NCBI GenBank assembly: GCA_001797845.1
Contig: MGQN01000003.1
Span: 43,311-48,910, forward strand
Reading direction: 5' to 3'
DNA from: Deltaproteobacteria bacterium RBG_16_44_11
Lineage (GTDB): Bacteria > Desulfobacterota > Syntrophia > Syntrophales > Smithellaceae
DNA length: 5,600 nucleotides
Shown here: piece by piece, positions 1-5,534 of the stretch
How positions within the stretch are numbered: position 1 is the stretch's first letter
Layout of the letters: every line of letters starts with the position of its first letter
Translations under genes and position numbers: made by a program
The notes under the pieces: model-generated
What the model was told of the DNA's origin: nothing
Seen by the model: the letters and a program-made list of their open reading frames with translations, nothing else
The model's database searches: none

Positions 1-21
1 CTCTATGGCAATAGGTTTTCC

Positions 22-324
22 TTATTTTGTCTCCAGAGGTAAATCTTTGTACCGGATATATCCCTTATCCTGTAATTCTTCAAAGGCGGCTTGATTCAAG
101 ACGGTGTCTTTAAAAGGACTAACCTCCCAGAGTTTCTTGCCGAGGAACTCCTCATGGGAGTAATGTAACATATTAATCATATAAGGATTGACGTCATCGA
201 TCTGCCCGGTTTCCGCATCGAGAATCAATATTCCATCCTGGGCCGTTTCAAAGAGACGCCGGTATCGAATTTCAGATGCTTGCAATGTTTGTAGGGATTT
301 TTTTGTCCCAGCCTTCTTTTCCAT
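22..324 (-). CDS. PAS-domain (S-box) signalling protein, interrupted by an in-frame stop
   Basis: The frame encodes 100 residues: a short charged N-terminus, then a PAS/S-box domain from about residue 20 (SEIRYRRLFETAQDGILILD, then GQIDDVNPYMINMLHYSHEEFLGK). PAS domains bind small ligands or cofactors and feed histidine kinases, cyclases or phosphodiesterases. The domain is incomplete. It ends in DLPLETK followed by TAA, yet the next seven codons to the window edge read GKPIAIE, which is how the PAS core strand normally continues (LPLET-x-DG-x-x-I-x-VEFV). The stop therefore looks like a nonsense change inside a longer gene whose output domain lies outside the window. I prefer the ATG at 324 over the TTG two codons upstream because GAGGGG lies about 9 nt before the ATG. 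Homology to PAS is clear; whether the gene is dead or the stop is a sequencing error cannot be told from this sequence. Confidence 0.65.
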   Translation of the reverse strand: MEKKAGTKKSLQTLQASEIRYRRLFETAQDGILILDAETGQIDDVNPYMINMLHYSHEEFLGKKLWEVSPFKDTVLNQAAFEELQDKGYIRYKDLPLETK

Positions 325-351
325 TTGCAAGAACCCCTCGATTCACAACCA

Positions 352-393
352 TTAAAAACAAAAAACCCCATCTTGATGCCAAAGACGAGGTTT
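352..393 (-). terminator. Intrinsic (Rho-independent) terminator, minus strand
   Basis: On the minus strand AAACCTCGTCTT (393-382) and AAGATGGGGTTT (374-363) form a continuous 12-bp stem with a 7-nt loop, followed by TTTTGTTTTT. Two of the pairs are G-U and exist only in minus-strand RNA; the plus-strand copy has two mismatches and no T tract, which fixes the direction. It lies 3' of the HD-GYP gene by about 400 bp and only 28 nt before the PAS ATG. It can therefore end read-through from the HD-GYP gene, act as an attenuator in the PAS leader, or both. Confidence 0.72.
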
Positions 394-798
394 CAAAAGT
401 AACATATCGTTTTCCCTATATGGGAACCTATACGAGAAGCTGTTTTAAGATTGTCTCTTAATCAACCTTAGATTAAAACTACCATAAAATCGGATAAAGT
501 CAAGATATTTCTATGGATATTATTGATACGATATTGCTTCTGCTGGTAGGAAGGACAAGGAGAACAGCCTTGTATGTCAATGAAATATAGACAGCAAAAC
601 GTGACGAGTGACGTCGATGTTTGTCGTCGGGCGTGAATTCGGCAGCGAGTGCCTTATTTTCATCAAGGCTGACACTTTGTGGGTTACAGGGAAAAATGTT
701 TGCTGCATTGCCTGTAAATAAATGATGTAGGATAGTTGAAAGTGCTGAAGGTTGCAAGCATTGACAAGAGCCCCCGATATTTTCCTATGTTTTCCTTA
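394..798. other. Gene-free spacer between HD-GYP and PAS genes
   Basis: This is about 400 bp with no frame that I recognise as coding. An 85-codon minus-strand frame (500-757) has no family resemblance and no good ribosome site. The region holds an inverted repeat at 684-717, a short hairpin at 555-573 (ACAAGG, 7-nt loop, CCTTGT), a TTAATC/GATTAA inverted repeat at 458-476, and a doubled GTGACG at 601-613. Any promoter for the PAS gene must lie here or inside the terminator, but I see no convincing -35/-10 pair. Confidence 0.5.
684..717. repeat. Inverted repeat / hairpin in HD-GYP 3' region
   Basis: TTACAGG (684-690) and CCTGTAA (711-717) are perfect 7-bp inverted arms around a 20-nt centre. 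Inside it, AATG (695-698) and CATT (706-709) can form a second stacked stem with a 7-nt loop. No T tract follows on either strand, so it is not a standard terminator. It could be a structured 3' UTR end or a binding site with two half-sites. Function unknown. Confidence 0.4.
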
Positions 799-2256
799 TC
801 AATATATTTGATGAAGACTGTCGACTACATCTTTATCTATTTTTCCTGCTATAACGAGATTATCCAGTTCTTTCATCGCATCTTTAAGATTCATTCCTGA
901 TCTATAAGAGCGATTTTGAATAATAGTATCGAACAGGTCGGCAATAGTCAAAATACTTGTGATCCTTGATATTTCATCTTTTTTAAGGCCATCGGGATAT
1001 CCGCTCCCGTCCAGCCGTTCATGATGATGTCTAATAGGATCCAAAAGATGCTTGTATTTTTGCAGGTGCAATACAATACTCTCACCAATGACAGGATGAT
1101 TTCTGATGACATATTTCTCTTCTTCGCTGATCATACCTTGCTTCATAAATATATCGTGCACGATTGCTATCTTGCCGATGTCGTGTAACATAGAAGCATC
1201 CCGAAGAGTTTTAATATCTTCCGCAGGCATTCCCATCAATTCTCCGATTTCTTGCGCAGTCTTGCCTACACGGCTCGAATGCCCTCTGGAATAAGGATCC
1301 CTTGCTTCCACCGCCAGAGCCAGAGCTGCCAACGTTTCGAAATAAGTTTGATCTGAATCTTTATTTATTTTAGCATTTTCAAAAGAAACAGCAAGTTGAT
1401 GACTCAAATTTAGCACAACGATAATATGTTCATTAGAAAATTTATTCCAATAACTATTTCCACAAAAGCAAAGCACTCCCAATAATTTTTCATTATAAAC
1501 TAAAGGTGAAAATACTAAAGGCGGAATAAGTAATTTATCCGATTGCTCGCTTTGTTCTTTTGCCGTTACTAGAAATGGCCTGTTTTGTTTGGCCACCTGA
1601 TCAAGGTAGGATTGTGCAGTTTCTATAACTTGTTCCGACGTGACATCATGATTGCCTACCCATGCTTTCAACGTATAGCGGTTGTCATCGGCAGAAAACA
1701 AGGTACCTTGCTTTGCACCTAATGCGTCAGTGGTTGTTTCCAAGACAGAAAACAATGCACCCTGTTTTGCACCTATTGCGTCAGTGATTGTTTTCAACAC
1801 CAGACGAATTAAATTATCATAATTATTTACTACAGCAAGAACCTCACTTGCCTTTTTCAGAACATCATATATTATTTTTTTTGTTTCTTTAGGTTTTTGC
1901 TCTCTTTCGTCAGCGCTCTTCAAGGCATAAAAAAATGATTTGGCTAATTCACCTATCTCTCCTTCTTCTTCAGTCAGTTCCAATATTGTTTTTTTGTCTA
2001 TTACCGCATCTTTTACAGTTTTTGTTAATAAAATAATTTTTTTTACCATCATTCGCATTCCAAAAAAACCAATAATGGAAATCACTCCGATAATAGTTAT
2101 TATCAGGCTGAAATGAGCATCCAATATTTGAATAAATCTGTGGCTTTCGTCATAGAGTGAATGAAGAAAAAAAAGAATTATGAAAGGGATTAAGGCAACT
2201 CCGACAAATATAATGGAAAATTTACGTAACAGTGATTTTGATCTAAAATCTATCAT
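799..2256 (-). CDS. Membrane-bound GAF / HD-GYP cyclic-di-GMP phosphodiesterase
   Basis: This is a 485-residue inner-membrane protein. Two hydrophobic segments (about 14-32 and 49-70) flank a short external loop. A HAMP-like linker follows (about 70-115, with EEEGEIGELAKSFF), then a GAF sensor domain (about 135-295) and an HD-GYP domain (about 305-485). HD-GYP enzymes hydrolyse cyclic-di-GMP through a metal centre. The key motifs are intact: EARDPYSRGHSSRV (317-330), HDIGK (358-362), RNHP (385-388), HHHERLDGSGYPDGL (410-424) and IADLFD (438-443), so catalysis is likely. The ATG at 2256 has a weak GGAA about 6 nt upstream and gives the membrane anchor; the gene ends in TGA then TAA. The GAF domain contains an 18-residue tandem duplication (153-170 and 171-188). 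The gene is visibly more AT-rich than the TPM operon. The signal sensed is unknown. Confidence 0.93.
   Translation of the reverse strand: MIDFRSKSLLRKFSIIFVGVALIPFIILFFLHSLYDESHRFIQILDAHFSLIITIIGVISIIGFFGMRMMVKKIILLTKTVKDAVIDKKTILELTEEEGEIGELAKSFFYALKSADEREQKPKETKKIIYDVLKKASEVLAVVNNYDNLIRLVLKTITDAIGAKQGALFSVLETTTDALGAKQGTLFSADDNRYTLKAWVGNHDVTSEQVIETAQSYLDQVAKQNRPFLVTAKEQSEQSDKLLIPPLVFSPLVYNEKLLGVLCFCGNSYWNKFSNEHIIVVLNLSHQLAVSFENAKINKDSDQTYFETLAALALAVEARDPYSRGHSSRVGKTAQEIGELMGMPAEDIKTLRDASMLHDIGKIAIVHDIFMKQGMISEEEKYVIRNHPVIGESIVLHLQKYKHLLDPIRHHHERLDGSGYPDGLKKDEISRITSILTIADLFDTIIQNRSYRSGMNLKDAMKELDNLVIAGKIDKDVVDSLHQIY
1693..1800 (-). repeat. 54-bp tandem duplication inside the GAF domain
   Basis: Two head-to-tail 54-bp units, 1747-1800 (first in the protein) and 1693-1746 (second), match at 46 of 54 positions by my count. 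They encode VLKTITDAIGAKQGALFS and VLETTTDALGAKQGTLFS, identical at 14 of 18 residues. The unit is an exact multiple of three, so the frame is kept. It covers the first helix and first strand of the GAF fold, which normally occur once. Confidence 0.93.
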
Positions 2257-2354
2257 TAATGTTCCAGTAAACTGCCAAGCTATTTTATATCCTTTTCACT
2301 GATTTAGCGTAGCGTATTGATTGTTAATATTTTGGTTCTGTTCAGCAAGATGAT

Positions 2355-2384
2355 TTCTAATATCCTAAAAAAACAAAATATAAT
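2355..2384 (+). promoter_or_regulatory. Possible plus-strand promoter (perfect -10, poor -35)
   Basis: TATAAT at 2379-2384 is a perfect sigma70 -10 box. The -35 at 18 bp, TTCTAA (2355-2360), matches the consensus at only three positions. The region is AT-rich, so a chance match is quite possible. If used, it would transcribe the four-armed element and stop at the hairpin at 2563-2587, about 195 nt. Confidence 0.2.
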
Positions 2385-2414
2385 CAATGATGAAAGCATC
2401 CTTACTTATAGAAC

Positions 2415-2443
2415 ATTAAACTATAGATATCATAAAAAGTCAA
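2415..2443 (-). promoter_or_regulatory. Probable sigma70 promoter of the HD-GYP gene
   Basis: On the minus strand TTGACT (2443-2438) and TTTAAT (2420-2415) are separated by 17 bp, with five and four consensus matches. Transcription would begin near 2408 and give a leader of about 150 nt before the ATG at 2256. The surroundings are AT-rich, which lowers confidence. Confidence 0.42.
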
Positions 2444-2497
2444 AAAGTAACTTACATCAAATTAAATGTTACGTAAGGAGATAAATAAAAGGGCGGA

Positions 2498-2549
2498 GGG
2501 TATACCCCGCAGTTGCTGCGAAATCAGTTTCGAAAGCTTGCTTCGGGGT
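2498..2549. repeat. Four-armed palindromic (cloverleaf/cruciform) element
   Basis: Outer arms ACCCC (2504-2508) and GGGGT (2545-2549) enclose three adjoining hairpins with no unpaired junction bases: GCAG-TTG-CTGC (2509-2519), GAAA-TCAG-TTTC (2520-2531), and GAA(A)G-CTTG-CTTC (2532-2544, one bulged A and a CTTG tetraloop). The first bases overlap a perfect palindrome GGGTATACCC (2498-2507), so ACCC has two possible partners. It resembles REP/RAYT-type extragenic palindromes, but no transposase is present here. It is not a tRNA: the acceptor is 5 bp and there is no anticodon arm. The pairing is read directly; identity and function are unknown. Confidence 0.55.
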
Positions 2550-2562
2550 TCATGTCCGTGAT

Positions 2563-2587
2563 TGCGGATTGAAGTCCTGCATTTTTT
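2563..2587 (+). terminator. Terminator-like hairpin after the four-armed element
   Basis: TGCGGA (2563-2568) pairs with TCCTGCA (2575-2581, one bulged T) across a 6-nt loop, and TTTTTT follows at 2582-2587. No protein gene lies upstream on the plus strand. It therefore either ends a non-coding transcript through the four-armed element or is a relic. The stem is short, so strength is uncertain. Confidence 0.4.
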
Positions 2588-2692
2588 GGATCACAGGAAG
2601 AACTCTGTAAATCAGTATTTTTAAGAAAATATTAGTTCATAACATCTACAACTCCGTGACATCAAAATAATGGGCGCTACGCTTTTATTTGG

Positions 2693-2721
2693 TTGACATA
2701 AAAGGTTGTTCTGCCTATACT
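2693..2721 (+). promoter_or_regulatory. Near-consensus sigma70 promoter of the TPM operon
   Basis: TTGACA (2693-2698) matches the -35 consensus perfectly. After exactly 17 bp comes TATACT (2716-2721), one base off TATAAT. Transcription should start near 2728, leaving about 50 nt of leader before the ATG at 2779. This rules out the longer in-frame TTG start at 2689, which would lie upstream of the transcript. Confidence 0.75.
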
Positions 2722-2749
2722 TCTCCCCAACAAAATCGTTATAGACTGG

Positions 2750-2769
2750 ATTCCGGCCTTCGCCGTAAT
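2750..2769. repeat. REP-like dispersed palindrome in the TPM leader
   Basis: ATTCCGGC (2750-2757) and GCCGTAAT (2762-2769) form an 8-bp stem with one mismatch and a CTTC loop. With its flanks, ACTGGATTCCGG and GTAATGAC, it resembles the very common extragenic palindromes of many proteobacteria (type GGATTCC...GGAATGAC). In frame it reads DSGLRRND, a typical artefact of ORFs that run through such repeats. It ends 9 nt before the TPM start codon and would form a hairpin in the mRNA leader. Confidence 0.6.
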
Positions 2770-2778
2770 GACAAATTG

Positions 2779-3429
2779 ATGAAGAAAATATTAAACAATC
2801 AGGAACGCAGCCGGCTGGATAAGCGTGTAGCAGAGGCGGAAAAACGCACCGGCGCGCAGATTGTAGTTGCTGTAGTTCAGCGCAGTGACTCATACCTGGA
2901 GCTGCCCTGGAAAGCATTCGCGCTGGGTGTGTCTGTTGCCGGTCTTCTGGTCTTTATTTTTGATCTGCTGTGGCCCGGATGGTATTCACAAACGGCGGTG
3001 CTAATCTCTGCCGTGACCATACTCATAATGGGTATTCTAAGCGCTCTTTTGTCCCTTTATATACCAAAGTTCGCGCGGCTTTTTCTTGCCGCTCACCGCG
3101 CCGAGGCGGAAGTGCGTCAATACGCCGAATCACTTTTTCTCTCTCACGAATTATTCGCTACCCGGCGCCGCACGGGCATTTTACTGCTGGTCAGCCTGTT
3201 CGAAAGGCGGGTTATCTTGCTTCCCGATAAGGGGTTTAGCAAACGACTGAGCCAAAAAGCCATGCAAAAAATCATTGCGCAAATGACACCGTCTCTTGCC
3301 TCGGGCCACTTTGCCCGCGCCCTGGAAAATGGGCTTATAAAACTTACGGAAACTCTGGCTGTCAAGAAGCGCGGCAAATCCCGCAAGAATGAACTTTCCG
3401 ACGGTATCATTGAGGAGAAAGGCGTATGA
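2779..3429 (+). CDS. TPM-domain membrane protein (COG3762 type)
   Basis: The 216-residue protein has a TPM domain split by two membrane segments. The N-terminal part (about 5-35) contains RVAEAEKRTGAQIVVAVVQ. Hydrophobic stretches follow at about 45-66 and 71-95, and the second TPM part (about 108-195) contains RRTGILLLVSLFERRVILLPD. This layout is typical of the COG3762 group, whose function is unknown. TPM proteins are membrane-associated, and some plant and bacterial members are linked to phosphatase activity or protein quality control. The ATG at 2779 is chosen because the frame upstream runs through a promoter and a dispersed repeat. No good Shine-Dalgarno precedes it, so translation may be weak. 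The gene overlaps the next by 4 nt (ATGA), so the two are translationally coupled, and its domain is a distant paralogue of that neighbour's. The tail is basic (VKKRGKSRK). Confidence 0.85.
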   Translation: MKKILNNQERSRLDKRVAEAEKRTGAQIVVAVVQRSDSYLELPWKAFALGVSVAGLLVFIFDLLWPGWYSQTAVLISAVTILIMGILSALLSLYIPKFARLFLAAHRAEAEVRQYAESLFLSHELFATRRRTGILLLVSLFERRVILLPDKGFSKRLSQKAMQKIIAQMTPSLASGHFARALENGLIKLTETLAVKKRGKSRKNELSDGIIEEKGV

Positions 3430-4385
3430 AGAAAGCTCTGCGCTTGGCATTAATGGCCGCGTTGCTCTTAGCGGCGACAACCGCCGTTGGAGCGGATATT
3501 CCGTTTCTCACCGGGCGCATAACCGATAACGCGCAAATTCTCACCGTTGATACCCGCCGGGCACTTACCGAAAGGATGAAAGCACACGAGGATCGCACCG
3601 GCAACCAGATTGCGGTTCTCACTGTTCCTACACTCGAAGGCGAGAGCATCGAGGGATACGCCGTTGCGGTTTTCAAAGAATGGAAGCTGGGCCAAAAAGG
3701 CAAAGACAATGGCATTTTGGTTATCGTCGCGCCAAAAGACCGGCGCCTACGCATCGAGGTGGGCTATGGACTCGAAGGCACGATGCCCGATGGTTTGGCC
3801 GGTGATATAATCCGTAACGTCATGACTCCTCGCTTTAAGGCCGGGGACTACAACGGCGGCATCAATGACGGTGTAAAAGCCATTATCAATGTGCTGGAGG
3901 GAGGCAAGGTGCCGGATGCGCCCAGCGACGCGGAAAGCAAAGTGCAAGTATCATCCGGTCTAAATATCGAAGGGCCGGATCTCTCGATTATCGAGAAAAT
4001 CCTTTTCGGTGCTTTTATCTTCGGCATTATCGGACTGTTTACCGTTATTGGCATTTTAACGCCCGGTGTCGGATGGTTTCTCTACTTCTTTCTCATCCCT
4101 TTCTGGGCGATGTTTCCGATTGTTATTTTCGGCTCCACGGGCGCCTTTTATTGTCTTGTAACCTACCTGATAGTTTTCCCGATTACCAAACTGCTATTTA
4201 AGAATGCCGACTGGTATAAAAAAGCGCAAAAAGATTTACGCACCAAGGGGCGCGCCTCCATCGGCGGTTTCATGGTTTCTTCCGGCGGTTCCGGAGGATC
4301 TTCGAGTTCAAGCAGTTCCGGCGGTTCCAGTTTTTCCGGCGGCGGCGGATCATCGGGCGGCGGCGGTTCTTCCGGCAGTTGGTAA
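3426..4385 (+). CDS. ygcG: YgcG-family TPM-domain protein with Gly/Ser tail
   Basis: The 319-residue protein starts with a signal peptide (MKKALRLALMAALLLAATTA, likely cut after VGA at 23). A TPM domain (about 27-155) follows, with RITDNAQIL, RTGNQIAVLTVPTLEG, KGKDNGILVIVAPKDRRLRI and EVGYGLEG-x-x-PD. Three hydrophobic stretches follow (about 190-211, 214-236 and 239-258), then a basic stretch and a Gly/Ser-rich tail ending GSSGSW, the classic end of COG1512/YgcG proteins. The TPM domain should lie outside the inner membrane. The biochemical role is unproven. The family usually sits beside lemA, which is absent here. The start is supported by GGAG and AAAGG upstream and by the ATGA overlap. 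The stop codon lies 18 bp from that of the convergent guaA remnant, with no obvious terminator between them. Confidence 0.92.
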   Translation: MKKALRLALMAALLLAATTAVGADIPFLTGRITDNAQILTVDTRRALTERMKAHEDRTGNQIAVLTVPTLEGESIEGYAVAVFKEWKLGQKGKDNGILVIVAPKDRRLRIEVGYGLEGTMPDGLAGDIIRNVMTPRFKAGDYNGGINDGVKAIINVLEGGKVPDAPSDAESKVQVSSGLNIEGPDLSIIEKILFGAFIFGIIGLFTVIGILTPGVGWFLYFFLIPFWAMFPIVIFGSTGAFYCLVTYLIVFPITKLLFKNADWYKKAQKDLRTKGRASIGGFMVSSGGSGGSSSSSSSGGSSFSGGGGSSGGGGSSGSW

Positions 4386-4403
4386 AATCGGCACCATTAT
4401 ATT

Positions 4404-5291
4404 TTATACAGCTTCGATGGTGGAAGGCGGCTTGGTCGCAATATTGTAAGTGACGCTGACGACTTCCGGTATCTCTTTCGTTATCTTAGCGGCAATTTTT
4501 TCCAGAAGATCAAAAGATAATCTTGTAGGTTTTGCCGTTCGGGCATCCAGAGAGTTCCAGCAGCGGATTTTGATTTGATTGCCGAAAACGCGTTTGTTGG
4601 CGCGCATGCCGGTTACGCGGTCGTCGTGAAGAATCGCCATATACTGAAATGCTTTGATATTCTTTAAAGCAGTTTCCGTAATGGCCGTTGCTTTTTTCAC
4701 CATAGCTATTTTTTCGGGAGTTACTTCGCCGATTACACGCGCGGCCAACGCCGGTCCCGGGAAAGGAATCCTGTTGAACATGGTTTCGGGAAGACCTAAG
4801 CCTCGTCCGGCTTTACGGACGCCGTCTTTGCGCAATTGAATCAGCGGTTCAAGAATTTTATAGCCGAACGCCACTTGCGGATCGATGCCGAGCTGTTCAA
4901 AGACATTGTGCTGTCTTTTGATTCCGGCAACGGTTTCATCAACATCGGTGAGGATTGTTCCCTGTAAAAGATATTTGGCATTACTTTGAATAACTAAATT
5001 GCTGAATATTTTTTTGTAAAAGGTCTGAGTAATGGCTTCTCTTTTTTCTTCGGGATCGGTAATGCCTCTGAGGGCGTCGAAAAAGTCCTGTGATGCGTCG
5101 ATAATTTCCACACGAATACCCAGCTTCTTGAATGCGGTAACGACCCTTTGGGGTTCCCCTTCACGCATTATCCCATTATCGATAAAGTAAGTTTTGAGCC
5201 TACCGCCCAACGCCTTGTGTCCCAGTGCTGTCACCACCGAGGAATCGACGCCGCCGGAAAGAGCGTTAATGGCCAGACCATCACCGACCGC
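4404..5291 (-). pseudogene. 5'-truncated GuaA-like ATP-pyrophosphatase (GMP synthase C-terminal paralogue)
   Basis: The frame reads AVGDGLAINALSGGVDSS (ATP-PPase P-loop SGGVDSS at 5258-5238), then FIDNGIMREGEPQ, GITDPEEKREAI, QGTILTDVDET, a FPGPALAARVIGE segment and a C-terminal KPPSTIEAV, so both the PPase and the dimerisation domains of GuaA are present. No glutaminase domain is seen. No start codon exists between an in-frame stop at 5315-5313 and GTG at 5237. That GTG lies after the P-loop, so a protein made from it could not bind ATP normally. The expected 20-30 residues before VGDGLAIN are missing: the sequence turns into unrelated AT-rich DNA at about 5292. Signatures differ from canonical GMP synthase: HHNVGGLP is replaced by RQHNVFEQLGIDP, S-x-D-x-MTA by SLDARTA, and the C-terminal TIEWE by TIEAV. 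This suggests a paralogue whose real substrate may differ. A frameshift instead of a truncation is possible but less likely. Confidence 0.8.
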
Positions 5292-5354
5292 TGTAAATTT
5301 CGGAGGATAAGTTTAAAAACATCTAAAAATATTATTGTATTGAAGAGAGAATTC

Positions 5355-5465
5355 ATGGAACCGATAAAAATTATGCTGTGTCTGGATATGAAAAACGATC
5401 GTGTGGTTAAAAGCGGGGCCTGTATTTTGCTTGCCGCTTCCGTCTTTCATTATATTCCAATGTGA
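5355..5465 (+). pseudogene. hisF-like remnant with large internal deletion
   Basis: A 36-codon ORF with AAGAGAG about 7 nt before its ATG encodes MEPIKIMLCLDMKNDRVVK followed by SGACILLAASVFHYIPM. The first 19 residues match the N-terminus of HisF, the cyclase subunit of imidazole glycerol phosphate synthase (pattern CLD-x-K-x-x-RVVKG). Asp-11, one of the two catalytic aspartates of HisF, is kept. The next residues match the last barrel strand region of HisF (pattern GAD-x-x-LAASVFH), which in a normal protein of about 250 residues lies some 200 residues later. The barrel, including the second catalytic Asp and both phosphate sites, is gone. The deletion, about 600 bp, fused the ends in frame at 5411/5412. 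A TGA follows shortly, and the usual last 20 residues or so are not recognisable. It is divergent from the guaA-like remnant, with about 60 bp between them. Confidence 0.72.
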
Positions 5466-5534
5466 ATACGGCGTCATCTTCGCTTTGTAATCCGCGCTTC
5501 CAATAAGTTTAAAAAAAGTATACATTAATAAAAC

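Larger units (their letters stand above)
2257..2778. other. Divergent intergenic region between HD-GYP gene and TPM operon
   Basis: These 520 bp separate the divergent HD-GYP and TPM genes and carry no convincing protein gene. In order, they hold an AT-rich HD-GYP leader (2257-2408), a minus-strand promoter (2415-2443), an 8-bp palindrome TTACGTAA (2469-2476), the GGGTATACCC palindrome and four-armed element (2498-2549), a terminator-like hairpin (2563-2587), an AT-rich hairpin AGTATTTT/AAAATATT (2614-2633), the TPM promoter (2693-2721) and a REP-like palindrome (2750-2769). I could not match the HD-GYP leader to the conserved core of a cyclic-di-GMP riboswitch. Confidence 0.6.

Noticed and set aside
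574..636. 20-codon plus-strand ORF starting MSMKYRQQN with AAGGAG upstream
   Set aside because: The AAGGAG is 11-12 nt from the ATG and inside a hairpin, there is no promoter, and the peptide resembles nothing known.
500..757. 85-codon minus-strand frame in the 3' spacer of the HD-GYP gene
   Set aside because: No family resemblance, no convincing ribosome site, irregular composition, and a structured inverted repeat runs through it.
2257..2408. Cyclic-di-GMP riboswitch in the HD-GYP leader
   Set aside because: I could not find the conserved GEMM core or its paired stems. The leader is AT-rich and weakly structured.
2504..2549. tRNA or tRNA-like gene suggested by the cloverleaf shape
   Set aside because: Total length is 46 nt, the acceptor stem is 5 bp, and there is no anticodon loop, T-loop or D-loop signature.
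2689..2778. N-terminal extension of the first TPM protein from TTG at 2689
   Set aside because: It runs through the -35/-10 promoter and a dispersed repeat (DSGLRRND artefact). The protein family begins near the ATG at 2779.
2621..3410. Several overlapping ORFs on both strands across the TPM operon
   Set aside because: They are shadow frames of the TPM genes or intergenic sequence, with no independent homology.
4270..4385. Repeat array or CRISPR-like sequence in the GGCGG/TCC-rich stretch
   Set aside because: It is simply the low-complexity Gly/Ser codons of the YgcG tail, which is typical for the family.
4404..5237. Functional guaA CDS starting at GTG 5237
   Set aside because: The start lies after the in-frame SGGVDSS P-loop, which would be excluded from the protein. 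The reading frame and homology continue upstream to about 5291.
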